This document shows, one piece after another, positions 33,995 through 45,500 of a stretch of DNA of 64,000 nt. The stretch covers positions 496,001-560,000 of the forward strand of contig AXZN01000013.1 of assembly GCA_000498155.1 (NCBI GenBank), given 5' to 3'. Source of the stretch: Shiraia sp. slf14. Its lineage: Eukaryota; Ascomycota; Dothideomycetes; Pleosporales; Shiraiaceae. The notes beneath the pieces are model-generated. The model did no database searches. It was given only the letters and a program-made list of their open reading frames with translations, and was not told the DNA's origin. Every line of letters starts with the position of its first letter. Position 1 is the stretch's first letter. Position numbers and translations under genes: made by a program.

Positions 33995-34772
33995 CTATTT
34001 GCCGTCCCCCGCCGTTGTTACGTGACCGCAGCCGCAGCACACGTAGTACAGTGCCTATACCTGTCAGTAGATGCCATTATAGTATTCTGGGTTGAAGACT
34101 TGCCATGCCTGTCGAGGCAGTTCGCTGTTGGGACTGGAAATAGACGGCCTCGTTTTCGCCACACTCGGTGCACTGCTTCTGAATGCGCGGCAACTAAACG
34201 CAAAACATACAGTTAGCGAGCGGGCTCAAGAGCGGGCAGGCAACTGTGTACAGCGCACAAGTTCAATTACGACGAATCATCATCCATGAAATCATCGTCA
34301 TAATCTTCATAATCCTCTTGCTGAGGATCTGCCGGTAGCTGTTCGTCTTCGGCCTCGAGCACAAAGCCAGGGGCCCAGTTTTCACCGCACTCGACGCAGA
34401 CGATATCCATGCCACACATGGTACAGCACGGCAGCTCCTCAGAAGCAGGGGCTTGTGTGTCGGTATGGGAGAGACCAACCGTAGGATCTTGAGCAACTTC
34501 TGCCGTCACACCAGCTGTGGCACCGACTGTCGAGGAAATATCGTGGCGCATCACGCAGGACGAATGTGCTTCCTCAGTGAAGGAGCAGGTGCGACAGGCG
34601 AACAGTAGCCTGTTCTCTGACTTGTCTTCTCGAGGGAACAAAAGATTTGAGCTGCTGCCGGTCAGCCTTGGTCAAGGATCTCAACCTGACGCACTCACCA
34701 CTCTGAGCAGAAACGGAAAAGGATTGGTTCTTTCTTGGATGAACCGCCCATCTCGGGTGCGGGGGAAGACAT
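33995..34772 (-). CDS. RPB9: RNA polymerase II subunit RPB9
   Basis: Small zinc-ribbon subunit of RNA polymerase II, involved in start-site choice, proofreading and TFIIS response. Exons 34772-34699, 34651-34480, 34193-34104 and 34054-33995 give 131 residues. The first zinc ribbon is FCSECSNLLFPRED...LLFACRTCSF. The second is QCTECGENEAVYFQSQQR followed by YYVCCGCGHV. Intron 2 (34479-34194) is 286 bp, far longer than its neighbours, with an unusual GTTGGT donor; if retained it reads on in frame for 71 codons with a CTMCG...CVECG motif and an acidic end. Intron 3 (34103-34055) is a GC-AG intron (donor GCAAGT). The RPB9 identity is firm; the C-terminal splice pattern is inferred from the family. 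Confidence 0.9.
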
Positions 34773-35147
34773 GATGAGGTATACGAAAAAGCCACGAAGC
34801 AGAAGCGAACAAGCAGTTAAGACAACGGGTAAAGCAGACAAGACTTGGTGGTGGTGTGGTCGCGAAGGTGTATTAGCCAGTAAAGTTGTAAGGCAGAACA
34901 AACGTCGATGCGCGATGAACAAGAGAATGGGCCAGCCGCATTGGTGGGCCGCCAAGATGGCTTTGTTACTGAGCAACCGCACCCCCGCAGTGCGCTGCCG
35001 ATCGCCTCAAGTGCCCACCTGCAAGTTCGCACGTTGCTGCAACCTCACTCGATCATCTAATTTTACCTTGGACTTGTTTTTTGTCGCGCATACCGCACGT
35101 TGCTCTGAATTCCGTCATTGACTCTCGGGAAGCTCCATCCAACCACC
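34773..35147. other. Divergent promoter region, RPB9 and ESS1
   Basis: About 375 bp between the two starts; I see no clear motif. Confidence 0.4.
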
Positions 35148-35839
35148 ATGGTAAGCTCTAGCATTCGCTCTACCGCGTCCTACTGCATAGTAAACACTCA
35201 CGCTTCATCAGTCTTCTGAAGAAACTGGCTTGCCTGAGGGCTGGGTGGTGAAAATATCCAACACCAAAAACCTACCGTACTACTTCAAGTTGGATACAAA
35301 AGATTCACAATGGGAACCGCCAGCGGGCACCGACCCAGAAAAGCTCAAGCAGCACATGGCAGCGCATCACAGCTCCAAGGGTATTGCGCCAGCCAACGTC
35401 GCACATTCAGGAGATAAAATCCGCGCTGCCCACTTGTTGGTGAAGCATCGCGAAAGCAGGCGTCCCGCAAGCTGGCGGGAACCTACCATTACTCGCTCCA
35501 AGAAGAGCGCGGAGGATCTCATCCGGAAATACCAGAAGCAAATCCAAGCATACGAGGCAGGCGACACAGATCCCGCCAACGAGGCTAAATCGCTTCCTGA
35601 GTTGGCTACCACTGAGTCAGATTGCAGTAGTGCTCGCAAGGGCGGAGACTTGTCAGTGTTCTGCGCCCAGCATGCGCAAGACGTCAACTAACGATGCCTG
35701 TAGGGGTTTCTTCGGCCACGGCGACATGCAGAAGGAGTTTGAGGAAGCTGCGTTCAAGCTGAACAAGGGTGAAGTGAGCGACATGGTTGATACAGCGTCG
35801 GGCTTACATCTCATCCAGAGGTTGGACACCCATATATAA
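35148..35839 (+). CDS. ESS1: Peptidyl-prolyl cis/trans isomerase Ess1/Pin1
   Basis: Parvulin isomerase acting on phospho-Ser/Thr-Pro bonds, notably in the RNA polymerase II C-terminal domain. Exons 35148-35150, 35212-35651 and 35704-35839 give 192 residues. The first exon is only the start codon, followed by GTAAGC and a 61-bp intron. The WW domain is LPEGWVVKISNT...SQWEPP. The catalytic domain has AAHLLVKHRESRRPASW, the active-site Cys139 in ESDCSSARKGGDL and, after splicing, GFFGHGDMQKEFEEAAF, ending SGLHLIQRLDTHI. It diverges from RPB9, another part of the same transcription machinery. Confidence 0.93.
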
Positions 35840-36265
35840 GACCATGCTTGACGCTAACAGATTGCGGAACAGGTTAGAGTGATGCATTGTGCATCTACGC
35901 TTGCTGCCCAACCATGATAGCAGGTGTTTGTAGTTGAGCGCGATTTAACGATAAGAAAAGTAATGGGGACAAACTCGTTGAGGACGCATCGCGTTGGGAG
36001 GGTTGCCGTGTTGAAAAGTGCTCATCATCATGTGACTTGATTTCCCAAGACGCGATCCAGTGCCAGACGAGCAGTTGTCGCAGCGCATCTTTTTGGCTGC
36101 ATCACAATCAAAAGACAAGTTACTTTCGTTCATTTCATAGGCCCGACTTTTAACCTTGTCCTACTTCCAGTATTGTTGTGTTTTGGGGGCGTTATCTGAG
36201 TGGACCAACCAGCAGCCATGCACTGACGCTGACCACAACCCAGAGCACGAACCGGTAGTATGTCA
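35840..36265. other. Convergent 3' flanks
   Basis: About 425 bp between ESS1 and the minus-strand membrane protein gene. Nothing recognised. Confidence 0.4.
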
Positions 36266-37026
36266 CTAGCGTACGCGTAGGCCGTGTTTGTAAAGGAGCA
36301 CATGAGCGTGAACCCCAAACATGGCTTGAAAAAGTGTACTGACAGATATGGCACGTCCGCTTCAACGAGGAGTCATAGAGTTACATACGTGTTTGCAAGT
36401 CTGGACCAGATATTAGAGTTTACTGGGAGTAAAGCGCTCGCCGCGCAAACCATTGTAAAATCGAGGCCAAGTGTGGAGCCAGCAAAAAGTACCCTGATCC
36501 TATGTGCTCCAACCACGGGCTGTACTGCGTTGCTAGCGAAAACCACCTAAAGCGTCCATGATGGATAGCACCTTGATAGAGCATGTTGCGGCGCCTTACA
36601 CACGGTAATTCAAAGATCGACTTTGGGATACTACCGTTTTCAGCGTACAGGAAGGAGAATAATACCGAGCGTTGGTAACACCCGCTTCCGGCTAATCCCG
36701 ATACTGCCTTGTCAAACAAGATACTCTGACGTAGCTGCTATGTACCTACTTTTTTTTGGCTTCGCCGTTGGCACAAGGTGCATGATCTGGACCTGGGAGA
36801 CTCGGTACTGTCGGCAAATGCTAAATGCTACAAAAGCCCTTGTGAGCAGCGCATGCAGTCCCACCACACTGCAGTCGTGAAGGCTGGTGAGCATCCAGAA
36901 GCCATGGCCCAAGGTTGAACGATTCGACCCGGAGCATTGGGCATTCGACCCCTGCGCGGGATTTTCATTGTCTGCGCAGTGGTTGCGCTCTTTGGAGGGC
37001 ATGTTGGAGGTGGAGGTGGACTGCAT
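36266..37026 (-). CDS. Hypothetical membrane protein (four-exon reconstruction)
   Basis: No single long ORF marks this gene. Four exons, 37026-36750, 36691-36600, 36546-36389 and 36338-36266, join with consistent phase to 199 residues through introns of 58, 53 and 50 bp with good signals (GTAGGT, GTAAGG, GTATGT; ends TTAG, TTTAG, TCAG). Exon 3 encodes a hydrophobic run (RIRVLFAGSTLGLDFTMVCA, then ASALLP) preceded by AVQPVVGAH. Exon 4 encodes FQAMFGVHAHVLLYKHGLRVR before the stop. I do not recognise the family. The three downstream exons are better supported than the first, and the true start could be the ATG at 36783. Confidence 0.45.
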
Positions 37027-37562
37027 GTTACTCGCTGGCTCCACTGGATTTCTGAGGTGACCGAATTCAGGCTCCAATACCAGGGTCGCTCCTTCCTTGG
37101 TATAAACGCACTGCCCTCATCGCGCCTGCCCTTTGGAGATTACTTGACGGCGCAACTACGTCAGGCCAATCTTAATTGTTTACAGAAATATGGGAAAGTG
37201 CTCCTTTCCCATCTGCGCATAGCTCGCTTGCCACTTGTCAACTTGCTTGTTACTGCTGCCCCAGTCAGCCGTCCCCATACTTTTCAACCCCCGTTCACCT
37301 CGCCTTATGTGTAAACATTACACACTCACCTCCCGCCAAGACCCCAATCACCACTCATCTTCACCGTCCTTCATCTGCCGCCAATCTCCTCTCTAGAACC
37401 TTCTGTCACTCTTTTACCTCCTTCACGCCGCCTACAGATAATCCACTCATATTTATCTGGCACACCCACAACTCAGATGACTACTACTCTCCATTGAACA
37501 ACACTACTCAACTCATACACAAGATCATAACTGCAACTCGTCTTTGCCTTACTACCTCCACC
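37027..37562. other. Divergent region with pyrimidine-rich leader
   Basis: About 535 bp. The part from 37300 to 37560 is rich in C and T, as in leaders of well-expressed fungal genes. Confidence 0.45.
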
Positions 37563-38526
37563 ATGGCTGCTTCGCAGTCTGCCAACCCGGTCTACCACGA
37601 TCCTGCTCCTTGCCATAGCCGCGACCGCCGCAGCTCAAGCCGTCGAAGCTTTGCTTCTCCACTGTCTAGGTCCAACTCAAACTTAGACTCTCCTCGCCCA
37701 ACCTGCCCCAAAGATGGAGATGCCTTTAGCTACGATCCCACTCACCTAGAAACTTGGTACCTGCCCCAAGAACTATGGGCCCGCCTACCAGCTCAGCTGC
37801 GCTCGAGAATAGCTGCTGTTCAGCATGCTGGTGCAGCAGTCTTGACGGGTAAGATTTTGCCTACATCTTTTATCTCTCTTGGTGCAAATAACGTTTCTAT
37901 ACAAATATCCTCCTTGAAATAATCACTGATCACCTACAGGGTTCGAACGTTTCGACGATTTTGACAGCAAACAATCTGATCGAAATGTTCCCGATGCTGT
38001 GCTTCCAGTCCAATTTGACGATCTCCCACCTCCAAAATTCAGGACCATCAGCAATGCTAGCAGTGTCTTTCTGTCTGACTATTCCTCACCAGTAACAGTC
38101 GGATCCCCTGCTTCTCACTCAGAATGGCCTTCTCCATCTGCGTCTTACGCGTCTTTACCACAGAGCTTCTCTCCATATTCGTCCATTTCTCTGGGTACCC
38201 CTGCTCAGGACCCTATGGATAAGCGAAGCCGGTCTCGGGAGCATTCTTTCTCTACGCCTCTTGAGCCCCATGACGCATACTCCTTGACAGAGCTGTCACA
38301 TCTGCGCACTGAGTCACTCCCGCGTCTCCGTCACTGTGGTCACAAGGTTGACACAGAGTGGTACGAAGCCAAACGTTCTGGTAGCGTATCTGCGGATGAT
38401 GTCAAAGCTTTCGAGAATTGGTGGGTAGAGAAGAAGTGCCACATCTTGGGCTTGAACGAACGTGGCAAAGGTCTAGCCTCTGCTCGTGGCCTGGCCTCTA
38501 CTGGCATGGGTTGGTCTGCGCCCTAG
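37563..38526 (+). CDS. Hypothetical Ser-rich protein
   Basis: Two exons, 37563-37848 and 37940-38526, give 290 residues that I do not recognise. The N-terminus is Ser/Arg-rich (RDRRSSSRRSF). A more ordered motif spans the splice: YLPQELWARLPAQLRSRIAA and HAGAAVLTGFERFDDF. A Ser/Pro-rich middle follows. The C-terminal domain has TEWYEAKRSGSVSADDVKAF and ENWWVEKKCHILGLNERG. There is no signal peptide or membrane helix. The intron (91 bp) has a GTAAGA donor. The two ordered blocks suggest a conserved protein with disordered linkers. Confidence 0.75.
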
Positions 38527-39208
38527 TTGCTAGTGAAGTGGGTTTACTCTATTCACTCCTACAAAAGTTTTGCTAAATATTCAGTCCCTGCATCGAGATT
38601 CGTTTTTATGAGTTTTTGGTTCAGGGCCTATTCCGAGGATTGTCGTTTCGAGACTCTATCTTCTCCTTCTCATTTTCTTTACACATCAGCGAGGAGTAAG
38701 GCGCTGGGCATTTACACGAGAGAAGAGCCTAACTCGAGGCCGTCTCTGTATACGGGTGTCCGTAAAAGGTTAGACTTCTTAAAATCACTTTACATCAATG
38801 CAACAATTGCAGAAATCGCTGGGTCGATCTTGAGCCGTGAGTTATCTAGATTATTTGAAATTGGATGATCGCTGTGAAGATGCTACGAAAGACTGGCCGA
38901 GACCACAACATGCATAGCCACAGCATGTACCGTGCTGATCACAACACCCTGTTTTCGCATTGAAATTAGCGCTTGCCATAAATTTGGGCAAATAGATGGC
39001 GTTTTACACGGTAACACGGCGTTGGTACTCATACTCTGTGGCTGAAACGAAATCCAGATTCTGGGCAAGATGTGACGTCAAAGGGAAAGGAATGTGTAGC
39101 CCAATATCTCGGCCCTGAACTAAGTCCATCGCTACAATAAAAAGCACGATGAATAAAATGGCTTCATACATATCTTCGGGTTTCCCTTTATGGTAACATA
39201 TTCCCTTG
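38527..39208. other. Convergent 3' flanks
   Basis: About 680 bp between two facing genes. A plus-strand frame at 38527-38868 follows the stop directly and has no ATG near its start. Nothing else is seen. Confidence 0.4.
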
Positions 39209-41284
39209 TTACGCATCGTCGTCAGAGTCCGCACGCGCATGACGTCCCCTTCGATTTCGATCGTTACCTCCAACATGATTCCTTCCTCTGGGTGAGGCTT
39301 TACGCAACTGCCTTGGATCTGAGACACTCTCATCTTCACTGTCGTCGCTTGGAGTGGTTTCTACAAAAGTGTCAGCACAACAGCTCTTGATATCCTAGTA
39401 TCCAGAAAATACAAACATACTTCTCCCTCTCAAATCAGTCTGCCTCCCCTTTCCCTTGCCCTTCCCACCCCTATAAACCCCAGCCTCAAACCCCTCACTC
39501 CCACATCCCCTCTGCAACCCATACTGCCCCCTTACCATACTCACCCCGCGGCGCAGTCTAGGATCGCCAGTGTAAAACGGCATCTCTGAATCGTCAAACC
39601 CCATAGGCGGTCCTCCAGACCTCTTCCTCATGGGGTTCATCTTCATACCGGAATACGCATTTCCCATTCCCATTCCCATTGGCATATCCATAGGCATAGG
39701 CATCTCATCTTCGAACCCCACTCCTCTGTCCAAGCGTCCAGGCGCACTGCGCATCTGACGACCTGGCATGCCCTGCGCTGGCATGGCATAGGGGTTGGGC
39801 ATGTCCATGCCGAGGCCCAAACCGCTCATTTTTTGTGCGAGCATGGGGTCGATGCCATTAGTATCAGGGTTCATATTGATACCAAACGGATGAGGATTCG
39901 CCGCGTGATGCAAGTTTGTAAAAAGCGGTCTCGGACTCGCTACAGAAGAAGCCTTACTCGACTTCGCTCTCTTGATCTCTTCGAATTTCTCATCAAACGC
40001 TGAGAGGAGCTGGTTTTTCATGGTGGTGAAGTCGGCTTTGCGTTGTTTGTCTTCTTCTTCCTTTTCTTTCTCCACTCTCCTTTTCTCCTTTGCCTTCCCC
40101 TTTTTCGCCCGTCTCCCGTCATCACTACTACCTTCACTGTCACTACTCACCCTCCTCCGCCCGCAACCCCTATGATCCCCACAATCCCGCCCCAAATCCT
40201 TCTTCAAAATATACCGTATTTCGCCTTGTGCATAACGCGTCCCACCTTCGCCATTCACATCTGAATCAGAAAGTACTTCGTCCTTCGAATGGTACAGCAC
40301 GCGATGCCCCTCGCGGCAAGTGCAATTCACAGTACATGTACATGCGTCGAGGAAGGCGTCACCTGGAATCCATTCGTTTCCTGAGGGACCGACTTTGTGG
40401 GAAGCGGCTTGTTTGCGGTTCAATCGAGCAGACGTAGACTGTTTTTTCACAGGAGATTTAGATTTGGGCTTTGTATATGCGCCCATTGGGACGCGTGCGT
40501 GGCGTGTGGATGGGCGGGGGTGGGGGGCTGCGGGTTGGGAGGAGGGTGTTGAGGGGGAGATGGAGGGTGGGGACTGGGGAGGTGGGTATGCGTAGGGATT
40601 CATGTTTTGTGGTGGTTCTGCACCACTGTTGCGGAAAGGCGGTCCTCCTGGTCGGACTGCCTGCGGGGTGGTCGGGAAGGTGGAGTATCTGGGTGGGAGT
40701 TCGGGGTTGGGCATGTTTGCTCCTATTCCCATTCCCATTCCCATACCAGTGCCCATGCCTGGACCATTGGGGGGTCGCATACCAGGTGGTATGCCGCCGA
40801 ATGGGGGACCGCCCATGCCCATGTCGTTGTATCCGCCGAATGAACCCATTCTTGGACTTGGCATTGGAGATGAGGCGGGATGGGCGTGAGGTCTTCCTTC
40901 AGCGTCGTAGATGAATGGTGGTCTGGCGCCTCCTCTTCCACCAGGTCCCATTCCCATGCCCATGCCCATGCCCATGCCAGGCATACCAGGCATCCCGAGC
41001 ATTCTACCTCCTCCTCCTCCTCCTCGCCCAGGACCGTTTCTGGGGCTGAAGGGCATCATCCCTCTTTCTTCGTCGTCTTCACTTCCCTCGTCTTCTCCGA
41101 TGATGTAGTCTGGTCTCGGTCTCAATGTTCTTGGATGTTGTGGGATTCGAGGACGTCTCCTCACTGGTCTTGGAGGCGGTCCTATTGTGAATGGAGTATA
41201 TGGCGGAACTAGGTATCTGCCTGAAGGCGCGGGCACTTCAACGAGGGCTGGAGGTGTAGAAGGTCGGTGGTAAGATTGTCCCAT
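39209..41284 (-). CDS. Gly/Met/Pro-rich hypothetical protein with Cys motif
   Basis: Two exons, 41284-39421 and 39360-39209, join in phase to about 671 residues. No family is recognised. The first half is low complexity: Pro/Arg-rich, then poly-Gly and runs of alternating Gly-Met (MGMGMGMGMG), then MPSPRMGSFGG and Pro-rich parts. A compact central segment has NEWIPGDAFLDACTCTVNCT and CREGHRVLYHSKDE, followed by YILKKDLGRDCGDHRGCGRRR, a possible metal-binding or disulfide region. A Lys/Glu-rich coiled coil follows (KAKEKRRVEKEKEEEDKQRK), then more Met/Gly/Pro. The second exon gives an acidic then basic end (SDDSEDESVS, RNRRGRHARADSDDDA). The start uses the ATG at 41284 because the frame upstream has no ATG. 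Confidence 0.75.
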
Positions 41285-42577
41285 TTCAGGGAAGGTGTTG
41301 TGTTTGGATGGTCGGCAAGCGTTGAAAGAGGAGTTCAAAAACGTTCACTGAGTAAATTCAGCAGTCTCTCTCAAATTAGGATGTATCCTGGGCAAATTAG
41401 AGGATGGGACTTGTTCAATAACCATAGTGACTGGATTCATACCTTGAAAACCAGATAACAATCATGAAGTAGATCAAACATACATACATATCTATCTTGC
41501 CACAATCACAATCTCAACAATCCATTTTCTCACTCTCTTTCACCTCGCTTTCCACATTTCATCTCAAAAATACAAAACCCCTATGTAAAACCAGACAGCC
41601 CCAAACGCAAACGCATAACCCATAGCCAAAGGGAAATTGTTTGCTTCCTCAAACCTGTGCAACGAAACACAGCAAGCACGTTGCAACAGTGCGCGTGGCC
41701 ACCTCGTGTCACGATACAAACAGAACACAGTGTGGGACAGGATGCACCGTATTCTAGAACTTCATTTCTTTGTTGGGAAGTGGGGGAGAAAGAAATTGCA
41801 TACGAGAAGGATGGATTTCGAGGATGTACAAGGTACGCATATAAGACACGCGTGTGTAATCCTTTTATAATTCCAAAGCAATAGCGGTCAAAAACTGTTT
41901 CAATTGTCCTGACTTACTCCTACTTGCTTGCCCAGAGTTTGTCTTGAAATAAACTTCGTACACAAACTTTGTTGAGCAACAATTGATCTCAGTTGTTTGG
42001 ATTTGTAGATATTAAACTTAATTTCCCAAGAAAGTATGTTTCAAAACAGTCAACACATCATGTCAAATGCTTACAAAATTTCATCACACCACATTGTTTC
42101 TAGAACACGCCGTTTTGAAGTCATATAAAATTTCTCTACTCTGATCTGTCTCGCAATAGGCATCATTCATTACACAGAGTATTCAAAGTCGGGTCATCAC
42201 CGGGTAATAGCCCAAAACGCCAGATTAATCCAACCCTGTCCCAGAGAAAAAGGAAATTAACAAAAGCAATGACATGAAGTGAATCAACATCCCCAAATTT
42301 TGCGTGACCCCGATGTCGCGGTTCCATGTACAAAGTACCGCGGCGCGAGGAAGCCAGGTGGCTTCAGTTTCATGGGCGCTCAGCACCCATCTCCCGTCTA
42401 CGCTCCTTCTTCTGCCGTCGCCGGATGCGAAACCCTAATCTGAGTCGATACGGCAGGAAGAATAACTAAAACACAAGGAAATTTTTGTAAGTGAATGTCT
42501 AAGAACATGTAGGTAGCCTAGCAAGAATGGTATCGATACTTGATGATGATGTTCAAGAAGTGATTAAAAAGAAGGGC
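41285..42577. other. Intergenic, AT-rich
   Basis: About 1.3 kb between two minus-strand genes: the upstream region of the Gly/Met-rich gene and the BUD4 3' flank. Short plus-strand frames near 41637-41884 overlap each other in different frames and look like chance. No RNA gene was recognised. Confidence 0.45.
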
Positions 42578-45500
42578 TTAGAAAATCATCGATCGAACCT
42601 GCTTCCTACGTTCAGAGCCAGTCATTCCTGGTTCACGCTCACGCGGCCTTGGCGGTGGTGCTTGAGACATGCGATAGTCTTTTGCTGGAGGTGCTGGTGC
42701 ATGTGATTGTGTTCGCGCATGGCCCTTGACCGGACTTGATGGGACAGATTTGCTCTGACCATACATGTCATGGGATTGAGTCCGTTGATGGCTGGGCCGG
42801 TTGTTGTTGGAACCTTCTTGAAGTGGTCGCGATTGTTGTTGAGGAACACCAGCTTGTGATCTGACGGCCTTCTCCTTGCGCTCTTTCTCAAGAACCATGG
42901 AAGTCCAACCCTTCTTGGAGGTAACATCCTTGCCAACAGTCTCGGCAAGAACCTTCATCCAGCCCTCTTTTTGTTCGCGAGAGTCTGCGTAGAAATCGAT
43001 CACTTCACCGTTGGCGAAGCGGATTCGGAAACCTTCTTCAACGAACATGTAGCCTTCCTCATCTTCGGCAAAGCCAGACTTCCGCCTGCCGCCATTCTTG
43101 GTAGATGAGGGTTGCTGGAGGGTACCTTTGTCATCAAACAGTTTGGTGGCCTTAGCGAGGTTGATGGTAGCACGAGGCTGTCGAGTAGCCTCATGGTACG
43201 CCGTGAGCTTGGTACCCTCCAAGCGGAAGAAGCGACGTCGCCAGTACTACAATATGGTTAGTATTGAGAGAATAATATGTTCTGGTTTGTATGTCACTTA
43301 CTGGGCAGTCACCGCCTTGCTGACTTAGTATTCCCTCCCATCGGGTCTGCTTCACTTCTTCAGCTTCCTTAAGCTCACGAATGCAAGCGTTCATGCTCTT
43401 GGGCATGTCCTCATCCTTCGCACCCTTTGGCTTTGGAACGTACAAAAGCTGCAGGGTGAGTTTGCCGACACGGTAAGGTGGGCGTCGTACAACACCGCCG
43501 CGCTTGCTCTTGACACTGCTTACGCCTGTGGTATCGACGGCCCACTCATTGAAGCAAGGAATATCGACAGTAAGAGGACGTCCATACGCTTGGCTCTCAT
43601 GGTTGTTGAGGCAAACGTAAGCACGGGCAAAAGACCCATCAGGACCCACCAGGTCATGAAGCAGATCCCAAGCTGTGGCTTGATGGTTCCGCTTCGCAGC
43701 GGCTTGAGCTTCTTGTTGCTGCTGAAGTGCTACACGCTCAGCTTCCTCTTGCGCTTTGCGCTCCTGTTCCTTGCGCTTCTTCGGTGACGAAAGAAGATTG
43801 CGGAAAGCAGAGTGCGACTTCTTGTGGTTGACAGTCCTGACTGGCGCAGCGATTACTTGAGGGGCCGCTGGAGGCTCAAGCTTTGTTTGCAGAGTGAGCT
43901 GGAATTCGAGATCGTCTAGAACAACAAGCTCAAACTCCTGGCCAATAGGAGCAGATTGTCCAAGCTCCAACCACGAGGTTGTAACGCAGTGCAGGCCATT
44001 ATCAAGCGTAAGTTGGAACCAGGTGCGTTCAGCTGTATATTTATTAGTGCATGTGTGAATGACAGAGCCAAGGGAGACTTACTCTTTGGTAGGGGGAGGT
44101 CAAGATCCTTAACGCCAACAACCTTGACGAAAACACGACCTCGTTCTTCACCATCCTCAAACTCCTCGTCGCCTTGCTCTGCGACAGAGTCTAGACCACC
44201 AGACACGGCAGATTCCTGACCTGGTAGAGGTGGTGCCGGGCCAGTTGCTGTGGGTACACGGCGTCCAGATGTCGTTCGGATGCTCTTGCGACGTGCTTTA
44301 CCGTTCCAAGGTTCTGTTGTCCAAGCAGGCTTACGCTCACCGCTAGACTTGCGAGGGCTTGACTTTGCGGATTTCTCGGTGGCCGCCTTTTCATCAACGG
44401 GTGGCTTCTCGTCGCTGAATTGGCGACTGCTGGCTACAACGACCTTGGTGTTTTCGCGCATCAAGTATCCTTTCTTTTCGGGGAAAGACTCGTTAGCAGG
44501 ATGATACATATAAACGAAGCCATCATCTGTGGTGTTGGCTGGTAGATGTTGCCGTGCAACGGCGGAAGTAGGGAACTGTGCAAAGGAGGGCAAAGGAAAA
44601 AGGCTGTTTACCTTTTGAGCCTCGATGATGTGGTTGAATTCCTTGTCCAAGCCGAAGCTGAGATCGTTGGAATCCTCGCCAAATTCGAGGTCAAGCATCA
44701 GATTCTCCTTGTTGGAGATACTCAACTGAGTGTCATCATCGACGTGGCCAATCTCGAAAGTCAAAGATTGGCGCTTGGGGCTGCGCTCGGGGACAGGTGG
44801 CGGATGTCCACCACTGACCTTTCGACGTGTAGCGGCCATATCGACCTCATCTGGGATTAGCGATGGCCTAGTCTTGAGTCTGCCTCCAGCGCCGCGAATC
44901 GTAGCTTCACGTTGAGGAACTTCGGGAGACGGGTCCTCTTCTTCAGGCGGGGGACTGGCAACTGGGTGTCGAATGACAGACTCTGGTGTACCCGGGGCGT
45001 CTGACTCGGTGCCTGCATCGTCGATTGTCTCGGGAGTGGCAGGGCGCCGTAAGAACTCACGCATAGCATCCATCTTTGGAGCAGTGTCAAGAGGGCTAGG
45101 AGCAGTGGCGAAAGACGCCTTGAGAGGATCGAGGCTCAGATCCATCTTGTCACCTTCGAACGACGAAAACATCTCCTCCTGTCGTGCCTGTTTCTCCGTA
45201 GCTGTTGGTGATGCAGTTGCAGCAGTGGGTGTGGGTGGCCCAGAAGAATCAATAGTGCTCTGCGAAGTTGGTTGCTCCTCAGGCTGTGGAGAATACTCGC
45301 TCACTTCGTCTTCTTGCAGCTCATGCTTTACGGGATGCCGTATCACCGAGCTCTCACGCTCGTAGTCCTCGAGTTGAGAGATTTCTGTGTTATCCGCCTC
45401 CATCGTCTCACCGAAAGAGTAGGCATCGATAACGCTGTCCGCTTCGCTTTCAGCGACGCCAGCCGGGTTCTCATCGAAGTTGGATGAGCATTCCCGCGAT

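Noticed and set aside
40920..40990. CCCATG tandem repeats as a minisatellite
   Set aside because: They encode the Gly-Met runs of a minus-strand coding exon, so they are described with that gene.
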